A DNA stretch of 64,000 nt from Paenirhodobacter ferrireducens (GTDB lineage: Bacteria; Pseudomonadota; Alphaproteobacteria; Rhodobacterales; Rhodobacteraceae), in NCBI RefSeq assembly GCF_004022265.1, contig NZ_SAVB01000010.1:93187-157186 (forward strand), written 5' to 3'. The translations under genes were made by a program, and so were the position numbers. Each line of letters starts with the position of its first letter. The stretch's first letter is position 1. A model generated the notes under the pieces. It was not told the origin of the DNA. It made no database searches and worked only from the letters and a program-made list of their open reading frames with translations. Positions 27,483 to 35,879 of the stretch are shown here, in pieces.

Positions 27483-28091
27483 TCAGATCAGCACGACCTG
27501 GGTGCCGACCTTGGTCAGGCCGTAGAGTTCCTTGATGTGCTGGTTGTAAAGACCGATGCAGCCGTTCGACGACTTGCGTCCGATCTTGCGGGTGTCGTGG
27601 GTGCCGTGGATGCGGTAATACTGCCAGCTGAGATAGAGCGCATGGGTGCCAAGCGGATTGTCCGGGCCCGCGGGCACGAAATCCGGCCAGTCGGGGTTGC
27701 GCTGCTTCATCGAGGGGGTGGGCGACCAGGTCGGGCCCTCGACCTTGCGGATCACCTCGGTGCGGCCGCGGCGGGTCAGCTCGTCCGAGACCGGAACCGA
27801 GGTCGGGTAGAGCTTGTAGACCGACTGGTCGGCGGACCAGAAATGCAGACACCGCGAGACCGTGTCGACGAGGATGGCGCCGTTCGTGGTGTTGCTGAAA
27901 TAGTCGTGCCAGTCGAGCTCGCGGAAGCTCGAGATGTTGCGGCGCATGTTGGTGTTCGCCGATTCCTCGAAGCTCTCGAGGCCGGCGTCGGGCGTCTGGG
28001 CGAACACGGCAGGGGCAGCAAGGCTTGCCCCGGCGAGCGCTGCAGTGCCGAGGAAAGCGCGACGATCAAGCGTTTTGCGCGCGATGGTCAT
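27483..28091 (-). CDS. L,D-transpeptidase (YkuD domain), Tat-type signal
   Basis: A 202-residue exported enzyme that forms 3-3 peptidoglycan cross-links or attaches proteins to the wall. The signal DRRAFLGTAALAGASLAAPAVFA has a twin-arginine motif. The catalytic YkuD motif is IHGTHDTRKIGRKSSNGCIGL, with nucleophile Cys and upstream His, near residues 161-180. Another L,D-transpeptidase is 760 bp away, with a CAP-domain lipoprotein gene between. It is divergent from that lipoprotein gene. Confidence 0.92.
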   Translation of the reverse strand: MTIARKTLDRRAFLGTAALAGASLAAPAVFAQTPDAGLESFEESANTNMRRNISSFRELDWHDYFSNTTNGAILVDTVSRCLHFWSADQSVYKLYPTSVPVSDELTRRGRTEVIRKVEGPTWSPTPSMKQRNPDWPDFVPAGPDNPLGTHALYLSWQYYRIHGTHDTRKIGRKSSNGCIGLYNQHIKELYGLTKVGTQVVLI

Positions 28092-28192
28092 GGGTCAACT
28101 CCGCTTGCGGCCGAGTCCCGCGGCCGCTTCGCGCGCAGCATTAGTGCGCCTTTGCCGCAGGTGCAAATCAAACCATCGTCATTAGGTGATTT

Positions 28193-28214
28193 CACGCAAC
28201 TGTGGGTTTGCGTG
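28193..28214. promoter_or_regulatory. Inverted repeat in the L,D-transpeptidase/CAP divergent gap
   Basis: CACGCAA-N8-TTGCGTG (7-bp arms) lies 50 bp before the CAP-lipoprotein ATG and about 100 bp from the transpeptidase ATG. The symmetry fits a shared operator, but no regulator is known. Confidence 0.35.
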
Positions 28215-28264
28215 GCCTCGGCCCGCGGTGTAAGGCTCGGCGCTGAAATTCCAGGGGACAGAGA

Positions 28265-28777
28265 ATGACCAGCGTGAAAGCCCTGATGCTGCTTGCCGTG
28301 ATGGCAGTGGCCGCCTGCCAGCCCTCGGGGCCCGAACTCGGCCCTGACGGTAAGCCCTTGCCGCAGGTGTACCAGATCACCTCGAAGGTCGGGAAGGAAA
28401 TCCCCGGTCGTGTGCTCGAGGCGGTGAACTCGCTGCGCGCCGCGCGCGGCACCGCGCCCGTCGCGCTGAACCCGCAGCTGATGGCGGCGGCAGCAGCGCA
28501 TTCACAGGACATGGCGCAGCAGAACCGGCCGTGGCACTGGGGCTCGGATGGCTCCTCGCCGCTCGACCGGGCGCGCCGACAGGGCTTCACCGGCGAGGTG
28601 GTGGGCGAGAACATCTCGGAGACCTACGAGACCGAGACTGAGACGCTCTCGGCCTGGATGAGCCTGGCCGACACCCGCGATGTGATCCTGAACCCTTCGG
28701 CGACCGAGATGGGCTTTGCTTGGTATCAGGAACCGTCGGGCAAGATCTGGTGGACCATGGTGACCGGGCACAACTGA
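28265..28777 (+). CDS. CAP/SCP-domain lipoprotein
   Basis: A 170-residue lipoprotein: the signal MTSVKALMLLAVMAVAAC ends in a lipobox with Cys19. The CAP (SCP/YkwD) domain spans about residues 50-167, with NSLRAARGTAPVALNPQLMAAAAAHSQDMA, the metal-site HW pair in RPWHWGSDG, and GENISE. CAP proteins in bacteria are envelope-associated and largely of unknown activity. Genes for two L,D-transpeptidases flank it, which suggests a role at the cell wall. A long perfect terminator follows. Confidence 0.9.
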   Translation: MTSVKALMLLAVMAVAACQPSGPELGPDGKPLPQVYQITSKVGKEIPGRVLEAVNSLRAARGTAPVALNPQLMAAAAAHSQDMAQQNRPWHWGSDGSSPLDRARRQGFTGEVVGENISETYETETETLSAWMSLADTRDVILNPSATEMGFAWYQEPSGKIWWTMVTGHN

Positions 28778-28800
28778 GCCCGGTCCGCCACCGACGGCGC

Positions 28801-28832
28801 ATGAAAAAGGGCCCCGCGGGGCCCTTTTTCAT
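28801..28832. terminator. Perfect bidirectional terminator
   Basis: Fifteen-base arms (28801-28815 and 28818-28832) pair perfectly around a GC loop; the core GGGCCCC is flanked by A5 on one side and T5 on the other, so it works both ways. It separates the CAP lipoprotein from the convergent L,D-transpeptidase. Confidence 0.9.
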
Positions 28833-28852
28833 TTCCGGGGTCTGCCCGCCCC

Positions 28853-29359
28853 TCAGGGCATCAGGAAGACCGGGGTGCCGGTGTTGACCATGGCGTAGAT
28901 CTCTTCGATCTCGGGGTCGGTCACGGCGACGCAACCGGCGGTCCAGTCCTGGCGGCCGCCGTCCTTGCCGGCGCGACCATGGATGAAGATGTCGCCACCG
29001 GGCTTGCGGCCGAGCGATTCGGCGAAGACGCGGTCCTGATCGTTCGGATAGGAAATGCCGAGCGACAGGTGATAGGCCGAATTCGGATTGCGGCGGTTGA
29101 TATAGTAAAGCCCCTCGGGGGTGCGGCCGTCGCCCTCGAACTGCTTGCGCCCGACCGGGTTGCCGCCAAGCGCGACCTTGTAGTCGCGCACGACCTTGTC
29201 GCCCGAGATCAGATACATCTCCCGCTGGGCCTTGTGCACCTGGACCTGGGTCACGGGCGGGCCGGAATAGCGTTGAAACTTGCTCGAATCCCCGCCACAG
29301 GCGGAGAGGAACGGAACGGTCGAAAGTCCCGCAAGAAGCGTGCGCCGGTGCATGTTCAT
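28853..29359 (-). CDS. L,D-transpeptidase lipoprotein (ErfK/YbiS type)
   Basis: A 168-residue YkuD-domain protein with a lipoprotein signal (HRRTLLAGLSTVPFLSAC, lipobox LSAC). The catalytic motif is IFIHGRAGKDGGRQDWTAGCVAVTDPEIEEI, with His and nucleophile Cys. It starts at one of two nearby ATGs (29359 or 29353); AACAGG precedes them. Smaller than the first transpeptidase and with a different export type, it is a distinct paralogue rather than a recent duplicate. Confidence 0.9.
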   Translation of the reverse strand: MNMHRRTLLAGLSTVPFLSACGGDSSKFQRYSGPPVTQVQVHKAQREMYLISGDKVVRDYKVALGGNPVGRKQFEGDGRTPEGLYYINRRNPNSAYHLSLGISYPNDQDRVFAESLGRKPGGDIFIHGRAGKDGGRQDWTAGCVAVTDPEIEEIYAMVNTGTPVFLMP

Positions 29360-29421
29360 GCCTGTTATCTGCTGCTCATTTTTCGCTGACCCTAGCACAA
29401 TTCTCGGATCGCGCGAAGCCC

Positions 29422-30645
29422 CTAGCGCCGTTCGAACCGTGCGGCAAGCTCGACATGCGCGGACCAGCGGAATTGATCGACAACGATCAGGTCTTCGAGC
29501 GAAAAACCGGCATCCAGCAGACGGCGGGCGTCGCGCGCGAAGGTGACGGGGTTGCACGAGACATGCACCAGCCGGCCGAGTCGCGAGGCGGCGATCTCGC
29601 CGATCTGGGCCTCGGCGCCGGCGCGGGGCGGGTCGATCACCACCGCATCGAAGCGGTCGATCTCGTCGGGCAGCAGCGGCCGGCGGAACAGGTCGCGCGC
29701 CTCGTGGGTGACACGCTTGAGGCCCTGTGCCTCGCGCCAGCCGCGATCGAGTGCCGCGAGCATCGCCGCCTCGCCCTCGACGGCGTGGACCTCGGCGGTC
29801 TCGGCGAGCGGCAGGGCGAAGGTGCCGCAGCCGGCAAACAGATCGGCGACGCGGGCGGCCTTGCCCACGGCCTGCCGCACGAAGCCCACCAGCGCCGCCT
29901 CGCCCTCGGCGGTTGCCTGCAGGAAGGCGCCGGGCGGCGGGGTGACGCGGGCGCGGCCGAAGACCTGCTGCGCCGGGCGGCGGGCGGCGACGGTTTCCTC
30001 GCCCCAGCTCAGCCGGGCAAGGTCGTGGCGCCGGGCAAGGTCCGCGAGCGCCTCGAAGAGCTGCGGGTCGATCTCCTTGCCGCCCTTCGCGGCGATCTCG
30101 ACCCCGGCCTCGCTCAGGGTCAGGGCGAAGGCGATCTCGCCCTTGCGCGAGGCGCCAAGCGCGGTGGCCTCGTGCAGCGCGGGCACCATCGCCAGCAGTT
30201 CGGGGCGCAGGATGCGGCAGCCGGGCACCTCGACCAGCGTGTCCGAGGCGCGGGCGTGAAAGCCCACAAGCGTGCCCTTCTTCGTGCGCCGGCCCGCAAG
30301 CGTGGCGCGGCGGCGCGAGAATTCGGGCGAGGTCTCGACCCGGGCGACCGTCGCCTCGATGCCGCGCTGTGCGAGCGCATTCAGCACCACCGAGGCCTTC
30401 CAGCCGGCGACGAACCCGTCCGAGCCATGCTGCAGCACGCAGCCGCCGCAGGCGCGATAATGCGGGCAGGGCGGCTTCACCCGGTCGGCCGAGGGGGTGA
30501 GGATGCGCGGCGCGGCGATGCGGCCGGCCTCGACCTCGCCCTCGACCTCCTCGCCGGGCAGGACCATGGCGACATGCACGGTGCCCTCGGGGCCGCGGGC
30601 AACCCCGTCTGCGTGCAGCGAAAGGCGATCGATGGTCAGCGTCAT
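29422..30645 (-). CDS. RlmD/RumA-like 23S rRNA (uracil-5) methyltransferase
   Basis: A 407-residue TrmA/RumA-family RNA m5U methyltransferase. An N-terminal TRAM-like domain (TLTIDRLSLHADGVAR) is followed by a [4Fe-4S] ligand set with CPHYRACGGCVLQH, and the C-terminal Rossmann fold has DLFAGCGTFALPLA, VIDPPRAGAEAQ and the nucleophile Cys in HVSCNPVTFARD. Substrate base (rRNA 747 or 1939, or tRNA 54) cannot be read off. AAAGGAG precedes the ATG. It follows the ABC exporter gene after 52 bp. Confidence 0.9.
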   Translation of the reverse strand: MTLTIDRLSLHADGVARGPEGTVHVAMVLPGEEVEGEVEAGRIAAPRILTPSADRVKPPCPHYRACGGCVLQHGSDGFVAGWKASVVLNALAQRGIEATVARVETSPEFSRRRATLAGRRTKKGTLVGFHARASDTLVEVPGCRILRPELLAMVPALHEATALGASRKGEIAFALTLSEAGVEIAAKGGKEIDPQLFEALADLARRHDLARLSWGEETVAARRPAQQVFGRARVTPPPGAFLQATAEGEAALVGFVRQAVGKAARVADLFAGCGTFALPLAETAEVHAVEGEAAMLAALDRGWREAQGLKRVTHEARDLFRRPLLPDEIDRFDAVVIDPPRAGAEAQIGEIAASRLGRLVHVSCNPVTFARDARRLLDAGFSLEDLIVVDQFRWSAHVELAARFERR

Positions 30646-30697
30646 GGCGGGGCTCCTTTGCGCGGGAAGTAGCAAAGCCGGGCCCGCCGCGCCATCG

Positions 30698-32533
30698 CTA
30701 TTGCGCGGCCTCCTCCCCGGCCGTGTCCTCCTCGGTGCCGAGGAAGCCGCCCGATTGCCGGCTCCAGTAGCGGGCATAGAGCCCCTGCGCCACCAGCAGC
30801 TGGGCATGGCTGCCCTGTTCGACGATGCGGCCGCGGTCGAGCACGACGATGCGGTCCATCTCGGCGATGGTCGACAGCCGGTGCGCGATGGCAAGCACGG
30901 TCTTGCCCTCCATCACCCGGGTCAGCGCCTCCTGGATCTGCGCCTCGACCTCGCTGTCGAGTGCCGAGGTCGCCTCGTCCAGCACCAGGATCGGCGCGTT
31001 CTTGAGGAAGGCGCGGGCGAGCGCGATGCGCTGCCGCTGTCCGCCCGAGAGCCGCACGCCACGCTCGCCAAGCGCCGCGTCATAGCCGCGGTTGCCCTGG
31101 AAATCGACCAGGCCGCGGATGAACTCGTCGGCCTCGGCGGCCTTCGCGGCGGCGATCATCTCGGCCTCGGTCGCGTCGGGGCGGCCGTAAAGGATGTTCT
31201 CGCGCGCCGAGCGGTTGAACATCGCGGTCTCCTGCGTGACCATGCCGACCTGCCGGCGCAGGGATTCCTGCGTCACTTCGCGCAGGTCGTGGCCGTCGAC
31301 GCGCACCGCGCCCTTCTCGGTGTCGTAAAGCCGCAACAGCAGCGCGACGAGGGTCGATTTCCCCGCCCCCGAGGCGCCGACGATGCCGATGCGCTCGCCC
31401 GGGCGGATGGTCAGGGTGACGTCATCGAGCCCGCCCGCCTGCCGGCCATAGGCGAAGGAGACGTGGTCGAAGACGATCTCGCCGCGCACCCGGTCCAGCG
31501 TCAGCGCGCCGGGGGCGTCGGTCAGCTCATGCGCCGGGGTCAGGGTGCGCATGCCGTCCTCGACCTCGCCGACATTGCCCCACATCGCCATCAGCGCCTG
31601 CGACACCCAGCCCGACATCTGCGCGATGCGGATGGCGATGGCGCCGGCCGCAGCGATGTCGCCGGGGGTCGCGGCGCCCTTTTGCCACATCAGGATGGCA
31701 CCGCCGACGAGCAGGATCGGCAACAGCCCCGAGAAGGTGATCTGCGACAGCCGATACCAGGTGCTGGTGACGCCGAAGTCGCGGGCGCGGTCGCGGAAGG
31801 TCTCCATCGCGCCAAGCGCGGCGCGGTCCTCGTGCTCGGCATGGGCGAAGAGCTTCACCGTCTTGATGTTGGTGATGGTGTCGACGACCTGCCCGGTGAC
31901 CATCGCCCGGGCCGAGGCCCGCGCCTTCGACCGGCCGCGCACATGCGGCAGGAAGCTGCGGATCAGCGCCAGATAGGCCACCAGCCAGAGCGCGAGCGCG
32001 AGTGCGCCCCAGCCGTCGATGCCGGCCAGCAGCACCACCGAGCCGACGATCGAGGCCAGCGCGAAGAACACCGTGCCGATCACCTCGGACACGGTGTCGG
32101 TGACGGCGCGGGCGGTCTGCATCTGCTTTTGCGCGATGCGGCCGGCAAAGTCGTTGTCGAAGAAGGTGACCGCCTGACCCATCGTCCAGCGGTGCAGCCG
32201 CGACAGCACGAGCGGCAGAACATTCGGCCCGATCAGCATGTTCGACGACCAGGTGGAGAGCCCGAAGGCCGCCGGCCGGATCACCAGATAGAACAGCGGA
32301 AAGGCCAGCAGCAGCGCCCAGTTGTCTTGCAGGTAGCTCGGCCCCGGGGTGCCGGTGGCGCTGTCGATGACCAGGCCCAGCAGCCAAGCGGCGGCGACCT
32401 CCATCGTGCCGGCGGCGGCCGAGAAGAAGCCCGAGACCCAGATCGCGGGCCAGGCCCCGCGCAGGCACCAGCGGAAGAAGGCGCCAAGGCGCTGCGGCGG
32501 CGGCCCCTCGGCGGGGCGGAATGCGTCGATCAT
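30698..32533 (-). CDS. ABC exporter, fused permease and ATPase (MsbA-like)
   Basis: A 611-residue half-transporter with an N-terminal six-helix membrane domain (about 1-330) and a C-terminal ATPase: Walker A GASGAGKST, signature LSGGQRQRIALARA, Walker [16 protein letters not shown], and switch AHRLSTIAEMD. It should act as a homodimer exporting a lipid, peptide or drug; the substrate is not determined. The C-terminus adds an acidic tail. It lies 54 bp downstream of cca in a run starting at hslO. Confidence 0.93.
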   Translation of the reverse strand: MIDAFRPAEGPPPQRLGAFFRWCLRGAWPAIWVSGFFSAAAGTMEVAAAWLLGLVIDSATGTPGPSYLQDNWALLLAFPLFYLVIRPAAFGLSTWSSNMLIGPNVLPLVLSRLHRWTMGQAVTFFDNDFAGRIAQKQMQTARAVTDTVSEVIGTVFFALASIVGSVVLLAGIDGWGALALALWLVAYLALIRSFLPHVRGRSKARASARAMVTGQVVDTITNIKTVKLFAHAEHEDRAALGAMETFRDRARDFGVTSTWYRLSQITFSGLLPILLVGGAILMWQKGAATPGDIAAAGAIAIRIAQMSGWVSQALMAMWGNVGEVEDGMRTLTPAHELTDAPGALTLDRVRGEIVFDHVSFAYGRQAGGLDDVTLTIRPGERIGIVGASGAGKSTLVALLLRLYDTEKGAVRVDGHDLREVTQESLRRQVGMVTQETAMFNRSARENILYGRPDATEAEMIAAAKAAEADEFIRGLVDFQGNRGYDAALGERGVRLSGGQRQRIALARAFLKNAPILVLDEATSALDSEVEAQIQEALTRVMEGKTVLAIAHRLSTIAEMDRIVVLDRGRIVEQGSHAQLLVAQGLYARYWSRQSGGFLGTEEDTAGEEAAQ

Positions 32534-32587
32534 CGAAAACCCTTTCTGCCCGCCGAATATAGGGGCGGGGCGGCCGGGGGAAAGGGC

Positions 32588-33733
32588 TCAGCCCAGAAGG
32601 GCGGCGCGGTCGAGGGCAAAGCCCGAGGCGATCCAGCGCGCCTCGAGCTCCTTCAGACGGGCGCCAAGCGCCGCGCCCTGAAGTGCGGGCATCAGGTCGG
32701 CGGCCTGCACCGGGAAGCGTTGCGCCGCACCGAATTCGACCCTGTTCCTGCTGGTTTCCGCGGGCGGCATGCCGGTCAGCGCGGCCTGGATCAGCACCGC
32801 ATCGAGCCCGTCGCGCGCGCCCAGCCGATAGCCCAGAACCGCCGGCCCCGCGCCCGAGAGCGCGCCCTCGCGCAGCCGTTCGAGCCGCCGCGCCTCGGGC
32901 TTCGACAGCCGCAGCCGCTCGGCAGGATCGGTGCCGCCCAGCACCGCCAGCCGGCGGATCGGGTCGGCGGGCAGCCCGGCCTCGAGGTGAACAAGCGGCG
33001 CAAGCCCCGCCGGATCGGCGCCGGGCAGCACATGCGGCAGGATGCCGGTCGTGGCCATCGCGGCGATGGCGGGCGCGGGGTCTGGGGCGCCCAGAAGCTT
33101 GCGCATCTCGTGGCCGACCCGCTCGCGCGACAGCCGCTCGATTCCCTCGGCGAGCATCGCGCAGGCGGCCAGCCCTTCGGCATCGAAGCCCTCTTCGGGC
33201 GCGCCATACCAGGCGGTGAAGCGGAAGAAGCGCAGGATGCGCAGGTAATCCTCGCGGATGCGCTGCGTGGGTTCGCCGACGAAGCGCAGCCGGCGCGCGG
33301 CCAGATCGGCCAGCCCCTCGCCCAGCGGGTCGAGCACGGTGCCGTCGGCGCGGGCGTAAAGCGCGTTCATCGTGAAGTCGCGCCGCGCCGCGTCCTCCTC
33401 GATCCGGGTCGAGAAGGCGACGGTGGCGTGGCGGCCGAAGGTCTCGATGTCACGGCGGAAGGTGGTGATCTCGTGCGGCTCGTGATCGGCGATCACGGTG
33501 ACCGTGCCATGCTCGATCCCGGTCGGCACGGCGCGCAGCCCGGCGGCCTCGGCCAGCGCCACGACCCGCTCGGGCCGCGCATCGGTGGAAATGTCGATGT
33601 CCGAGACCGCGGTGCCCAGGGCGGCATTGCGCACGCAGCCGCCGACCAGGAAGGCCAGATGCCCGCCCGCCTCGAGCAGCGCCAGAACCCGCTGCACATG
33701 CGCGGCCTCGATCCAGGCGCCGGTCAGCCTCAT
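32588..33733 (-). CDS. cca: tRNA nucleotidyltransferase / poly(A) polymerase family protein
   Basis: A 381-residue class II nucleotidyltransferase that adds or repairs the CCA end of tRNA. The head domain has FLVGGCVRNAALG and the metal-binding DIDIST; RRDFTMNALY and the RIREDYLRILRFFRF helix follow. No HD domain is present, consistent with alphaproteobacterial CCA enzymes. A poly(A)-polymerase function cannot be excluded by motifs alone. The ATG overlaps the stop of the NUDIX gene upstream (ATGA). Confidence 0.93.
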   Translation of the reverse strand: MRLTGAWIEAAHVQRVLALLEAGGHLAFLVGGCVRNAALGTAVSDIDISTDARPERVVALAEAAGLRAVPTGIEHGTVTVIADHEPHEITTFRRDIETFGRHATVAFSTRIEEDAARRDFTMNALYARADGTVLDPLGEGLADLAARRLRFVGEPTQRIREDYLRILRFFRFTAWYGAPEEGFDAEGLAACAMLAEGIERLSRERVGHEMRKLLGAPDPAPAIAAMATTGILPHVLPGADPAGLAPLVHLEAGLPADPIRRLAVLGGTDPAERLRLSKPEARRLERLREGALSGAGPAVLGYRLGARDGLDAVLIQAALTGMPPAETSRNRVEFGAAQRFPVQAADLMPALQGAALGARLKELEARWIASGFALDRAALLG

Positions 33734-34326
33734 GGCGCCATCCGGTCGCTCAGCGCGCGCAGGATCCGCGCGGTTGCCCCCCAGATGTAATAGGGGCCGA
33801 AGGGCGCGACGTAATAGCTGCGCCAGGTGCCGCGCCAGCGCCGCTTCTCGATGCGGAAGTGCGCAGGGTTCGCGACATGGGCGAAGGGCACGGTGAAGAT
33901 CTCCTCGACCTCGCCGGGTTCGGCCTGCGGCACGAAGGGGCGGGCGACGCGGGCGATCACCGGGGTGACGAGAAAGCCGGTCACGGTCTCGTGCGGATCG
34001 AGCGTGCCGAGGATCTCGACATTCTCGGGGGGCAGGGCGATTTCCTCGCGCGCCTCGCGCAGCGCGGCCATCGCCGCGCTCGGATCGCCGCTTTCGACCT
34101 TGCCGCCCGGAAAGGCGATCTGGCCGGGGTGGTGGCGCAGATGCGAGCTGCGCTTCGTCAGCCACAGCCGCAGCCCCGCCTCGTGTTCCTCGAGCGCCAC
34201 CAGAACCCCCGCCGGGCGCAGCTTGCGCCCCTCGGGCAGGACGACGTCCGGGTTCAGGTCGTAATCCGAGGAGGGCCGCCCCGGACGGGCCAGGGCGGCC
34301 AGAACCGGGGCGAAAGGGTCACTCAT
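33730..34326 (-). CDS. CoA pyrophosphatase-like NUDIX hydrolase
   Basis: A 198-residue NUDIX protein with the extra UPF0035/CoA-pyrophosphatase signature SSHLRHHPGQIAFPGGKVESGD in front of the NUDIX helix (ALREAREEIAL), so it should split CoA or its derivatives to 3',5'-ADP and phosphopantetheine (NudL/Pcd1 type). One position of the NUDIX box has Asp instead of the usual Glu, which is normal for this subfamily. It overlaps hslO by 8 bp and cca by 4 bp, giving a coupled hslO-nudL-cca run. Confidence 0.88.
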   Translation of the reverse strand: MSDPFAPVLAALARPGRPSSDYDLNPDVVLPEGRKLRPAGVLVALEEHEAGLRLWLTKRSSHLRHHPGQIAFPGGKVESGDPSAAMAALREAREEIALPPENVEILGTLDPHETVTGFLVTPVIARVARPFVPQAEPGEVEEIFTVPFAHVANPAHFRIEKRRWRGTWRSYYVAPFGPYYIWGATARILRALSDRMAP

Positions 34327-35332
34327 CGGCAGCCGCCTTCGGCGTGCCGTCGGGGTTCACCGTCGCCTCGAAGCCGAGCGAGGCGGGGTCGAACTCGTAA
34401 TGTGCGCCGCAGAACTGGCAATCGGCGGTGACCTTGCCGTCTTCGGTGGTCATGTGGCCGATGTCCTTGGCGGAATAGATCGCCAGGCTGTCGCGCACCC
34501 GCTCGGCCGAGCAGGTGCAGCCGAACTCCACCCGCTGCGGATCGAAGACGCGCGGCACTTCCTCGTGGAACAGCCGCACCAGCAGGCCGGTCAGTTCGAC
34601 GCCCGGGCCGATCAGCTCCATGTCCTCGACGGTGTCGAGCAGCACGTTGGCGCGGACCCAGTTCTCGTCCTCCTCGCCGGCAAGGATGTCGGTGTGGCGC
34701 AGAAGCCCACCCTCCCCCGACCCCTCGCGCGCCACGCCGGCAACGGCGGGCATCATCTGCAGCATCACGCCGCCCGCCCGCCAGCGCTCGCCTTGACCGG
34801 GCAGGATCGAGCGGCCATAGGCCAGTTCGAACCGCGTGGGCAGCTGTTCGGACTGCGCGAAATAGGTCTCGGCGCAGGCGGTCAGCGAGCCGCCGTCGAG
34901 GGGCGTGATGCCCTGATAGGGCAGCGTGCCCTCGCCCTGGTCGATCAGGATGGCGAAATAGCCCTCGCCGATCTGCGCGAAGGGCGGCGCGTCGGGGTCG
35001 AGCCGGTCGGCATCGAAGCTCGCCCAACCGCGGATGCGGGCGGGTTCGCCATTTTCGCCGGGGCCATAGTAATCGGTGGCGAGGATGCGGATCGGGCCGT
35101 TGCCGCGCACCTGGATCGAGAGTTTCCAGCGCAGCTTGATGGTCTGGCCGATCAGCGCGGTGAGCAGCGCGACCTCGGCCACCAGGGCCTCGACCATCGG
35201 CGGGTAATTGTGCTGTGCGAGCACCTGCTCCAGAACGCCGTCAAGGCGCGCGATGCGGCCGCGCACGTCGGAACGGTCGAGCTGGAACGGCAGGACGGTA
35301 TCGTCCCATGCGATTTGCGAAAGCGTGGTCAT
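34319..35332 (-). CDS. hslO: Redox-switched chaperone Hsp33
   Basis: A 337-residue Hsp33, a holdase activated by oxidative unfolding. The C-terminal redox switch shows CTC (FGCTCSAER) followed about 30 residues later by CQFC, the four zinc cysteines. The N-terminal core is typical, with GNGPIRILATDYYGPGE. A match to the alphaproteobacterial RpoH promoter lies 47-77 bp upstream, consistent with a heat-shock gene. Length is somewhat above the E. coli protein owing to the acidic C-terminus. Confidence 0.94.
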   Translation of the reverse strand: MTTLSQIAWDDTVLPFQLDRSDVRGRIARLDGVLEQVLAQHNYPPMVEALVAEVALLTALIGQTIKLRWKLSIQVRGNGPIRILATDYYGPGENGEPARIRGWASFDADRLDPDAPPFAQIGEGYFAILIDQGEGTLPYQGITPLDGGSLTACAETYFAQSEQLPTRFELAYGRSILPGQGERWRAGGVMLQMMPAVAGVAREGSGEGGLLRHTDILAGEEDENWVRANVLLDTVEDMELIGPGVELTGLLVRLFHEEVPRVFDPQRVEFGCTCSAERVRDSLAIYSAKDIGHMTTEDGKVTADCQFCGAHYEFDPASLGFEATVNPDGTPKAAADE

Positions 35333-35378
35333 GTATTTCCCGGGGGTTTTCGTTCAGCCCTTGGGCTGCCATACCCTG

Positions 35379-35409
35379 CCTATATAGGCGCGGCAACCTT
35401 TCGACCAAG
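35379..35409 (-). promoter_or_regulatory. RpoH (sigma-32) promoter of hslO
   Basis: On the minus strand CTTG (35409-35406), 17 bp, then CCTATATAGG (35388-35379), matching the alphaproteobacterial heat-shock consensus CTTG-N17/18-CYTATNTNNG at every fixed position. Distance to the hslO ATG leaves a leader of about 40 nt. The -10 element is a perfect palindrome and could also serve a promoter for the divergent NUDIX gene. Confidence 0.8.
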
Positions 35410-35432
35410 GGGGCGCAGCACAGGAGGGCAGG

Positions 35433-35879
35433 ATGCGGCGGTTCGGAGAGGCGATCGTGCGGGGGCAGACCTATCGGCCACGGCCGGGGGCCTATGCGGT
35501 GCTGATGCGCGCGGGCCGGGTGCTGATCACCCATCAGTCGCGGCCACATCCCGAGTTCCAGCTGCCGGGCGGCGGCATCGACCCGGGCGAGGGCGCGCTG
35601 CAGGCGCTGCACCGCGAGGTGTTCGAGGAGACCGGCTGGTCGATCGGTGCCGCACGGCGGCTCGGCGCCTATCGCCGCTTCACCTACATGCCCGAATATG
35701 ACCGCTGGGCCGAGAAGATCTGCACCGTGTACCTGGCCCGCCCGGTGCTGCGCCGCGGCCCGCCGAGCGAGCCGGGCCACAGCGCCGTCTGGGCCGCGCC
35801 CGAGGCTGCGATCGACCTGCTTGCCAGCGAAGGCGACCGGCATTTCCTGGCGCAGGTTCTGCAAGGCGCGGCGCGCTAG
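35433..35879 (+). CDS. NUDIX hydrolase
   Basis: A 148-residue NUDIX protein with a complete box (GGGIDPGEGALQALHREVFEETGW). The N-terminal RRFGEAIVRGQTYRPRPGAYAVL and the tyrosine-rich YRRFTYMPEYDRWAEK loop give no clear substrate; nucleoside diphosphate derivatives are usual. AGGAGGGC precedes the ATG. It is divergent from hslO and overlaps the stop of the REC-PP2C gene by 4 bp, convergently. Confidence 0.88.
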   Translation: MRRFGEAIVRGQTYRPRPGAYAVLMRAGRVLITHQSRPHPEFQLPGGGIDPGEGALQALHREVFEETGWSIGAARRLGAYRRFTYMPEYDRWAEKICTVYLARPVLRRGPPSEPGHSAVWAAPEAAIDLLASEGDRHFLAQVLQGAAR

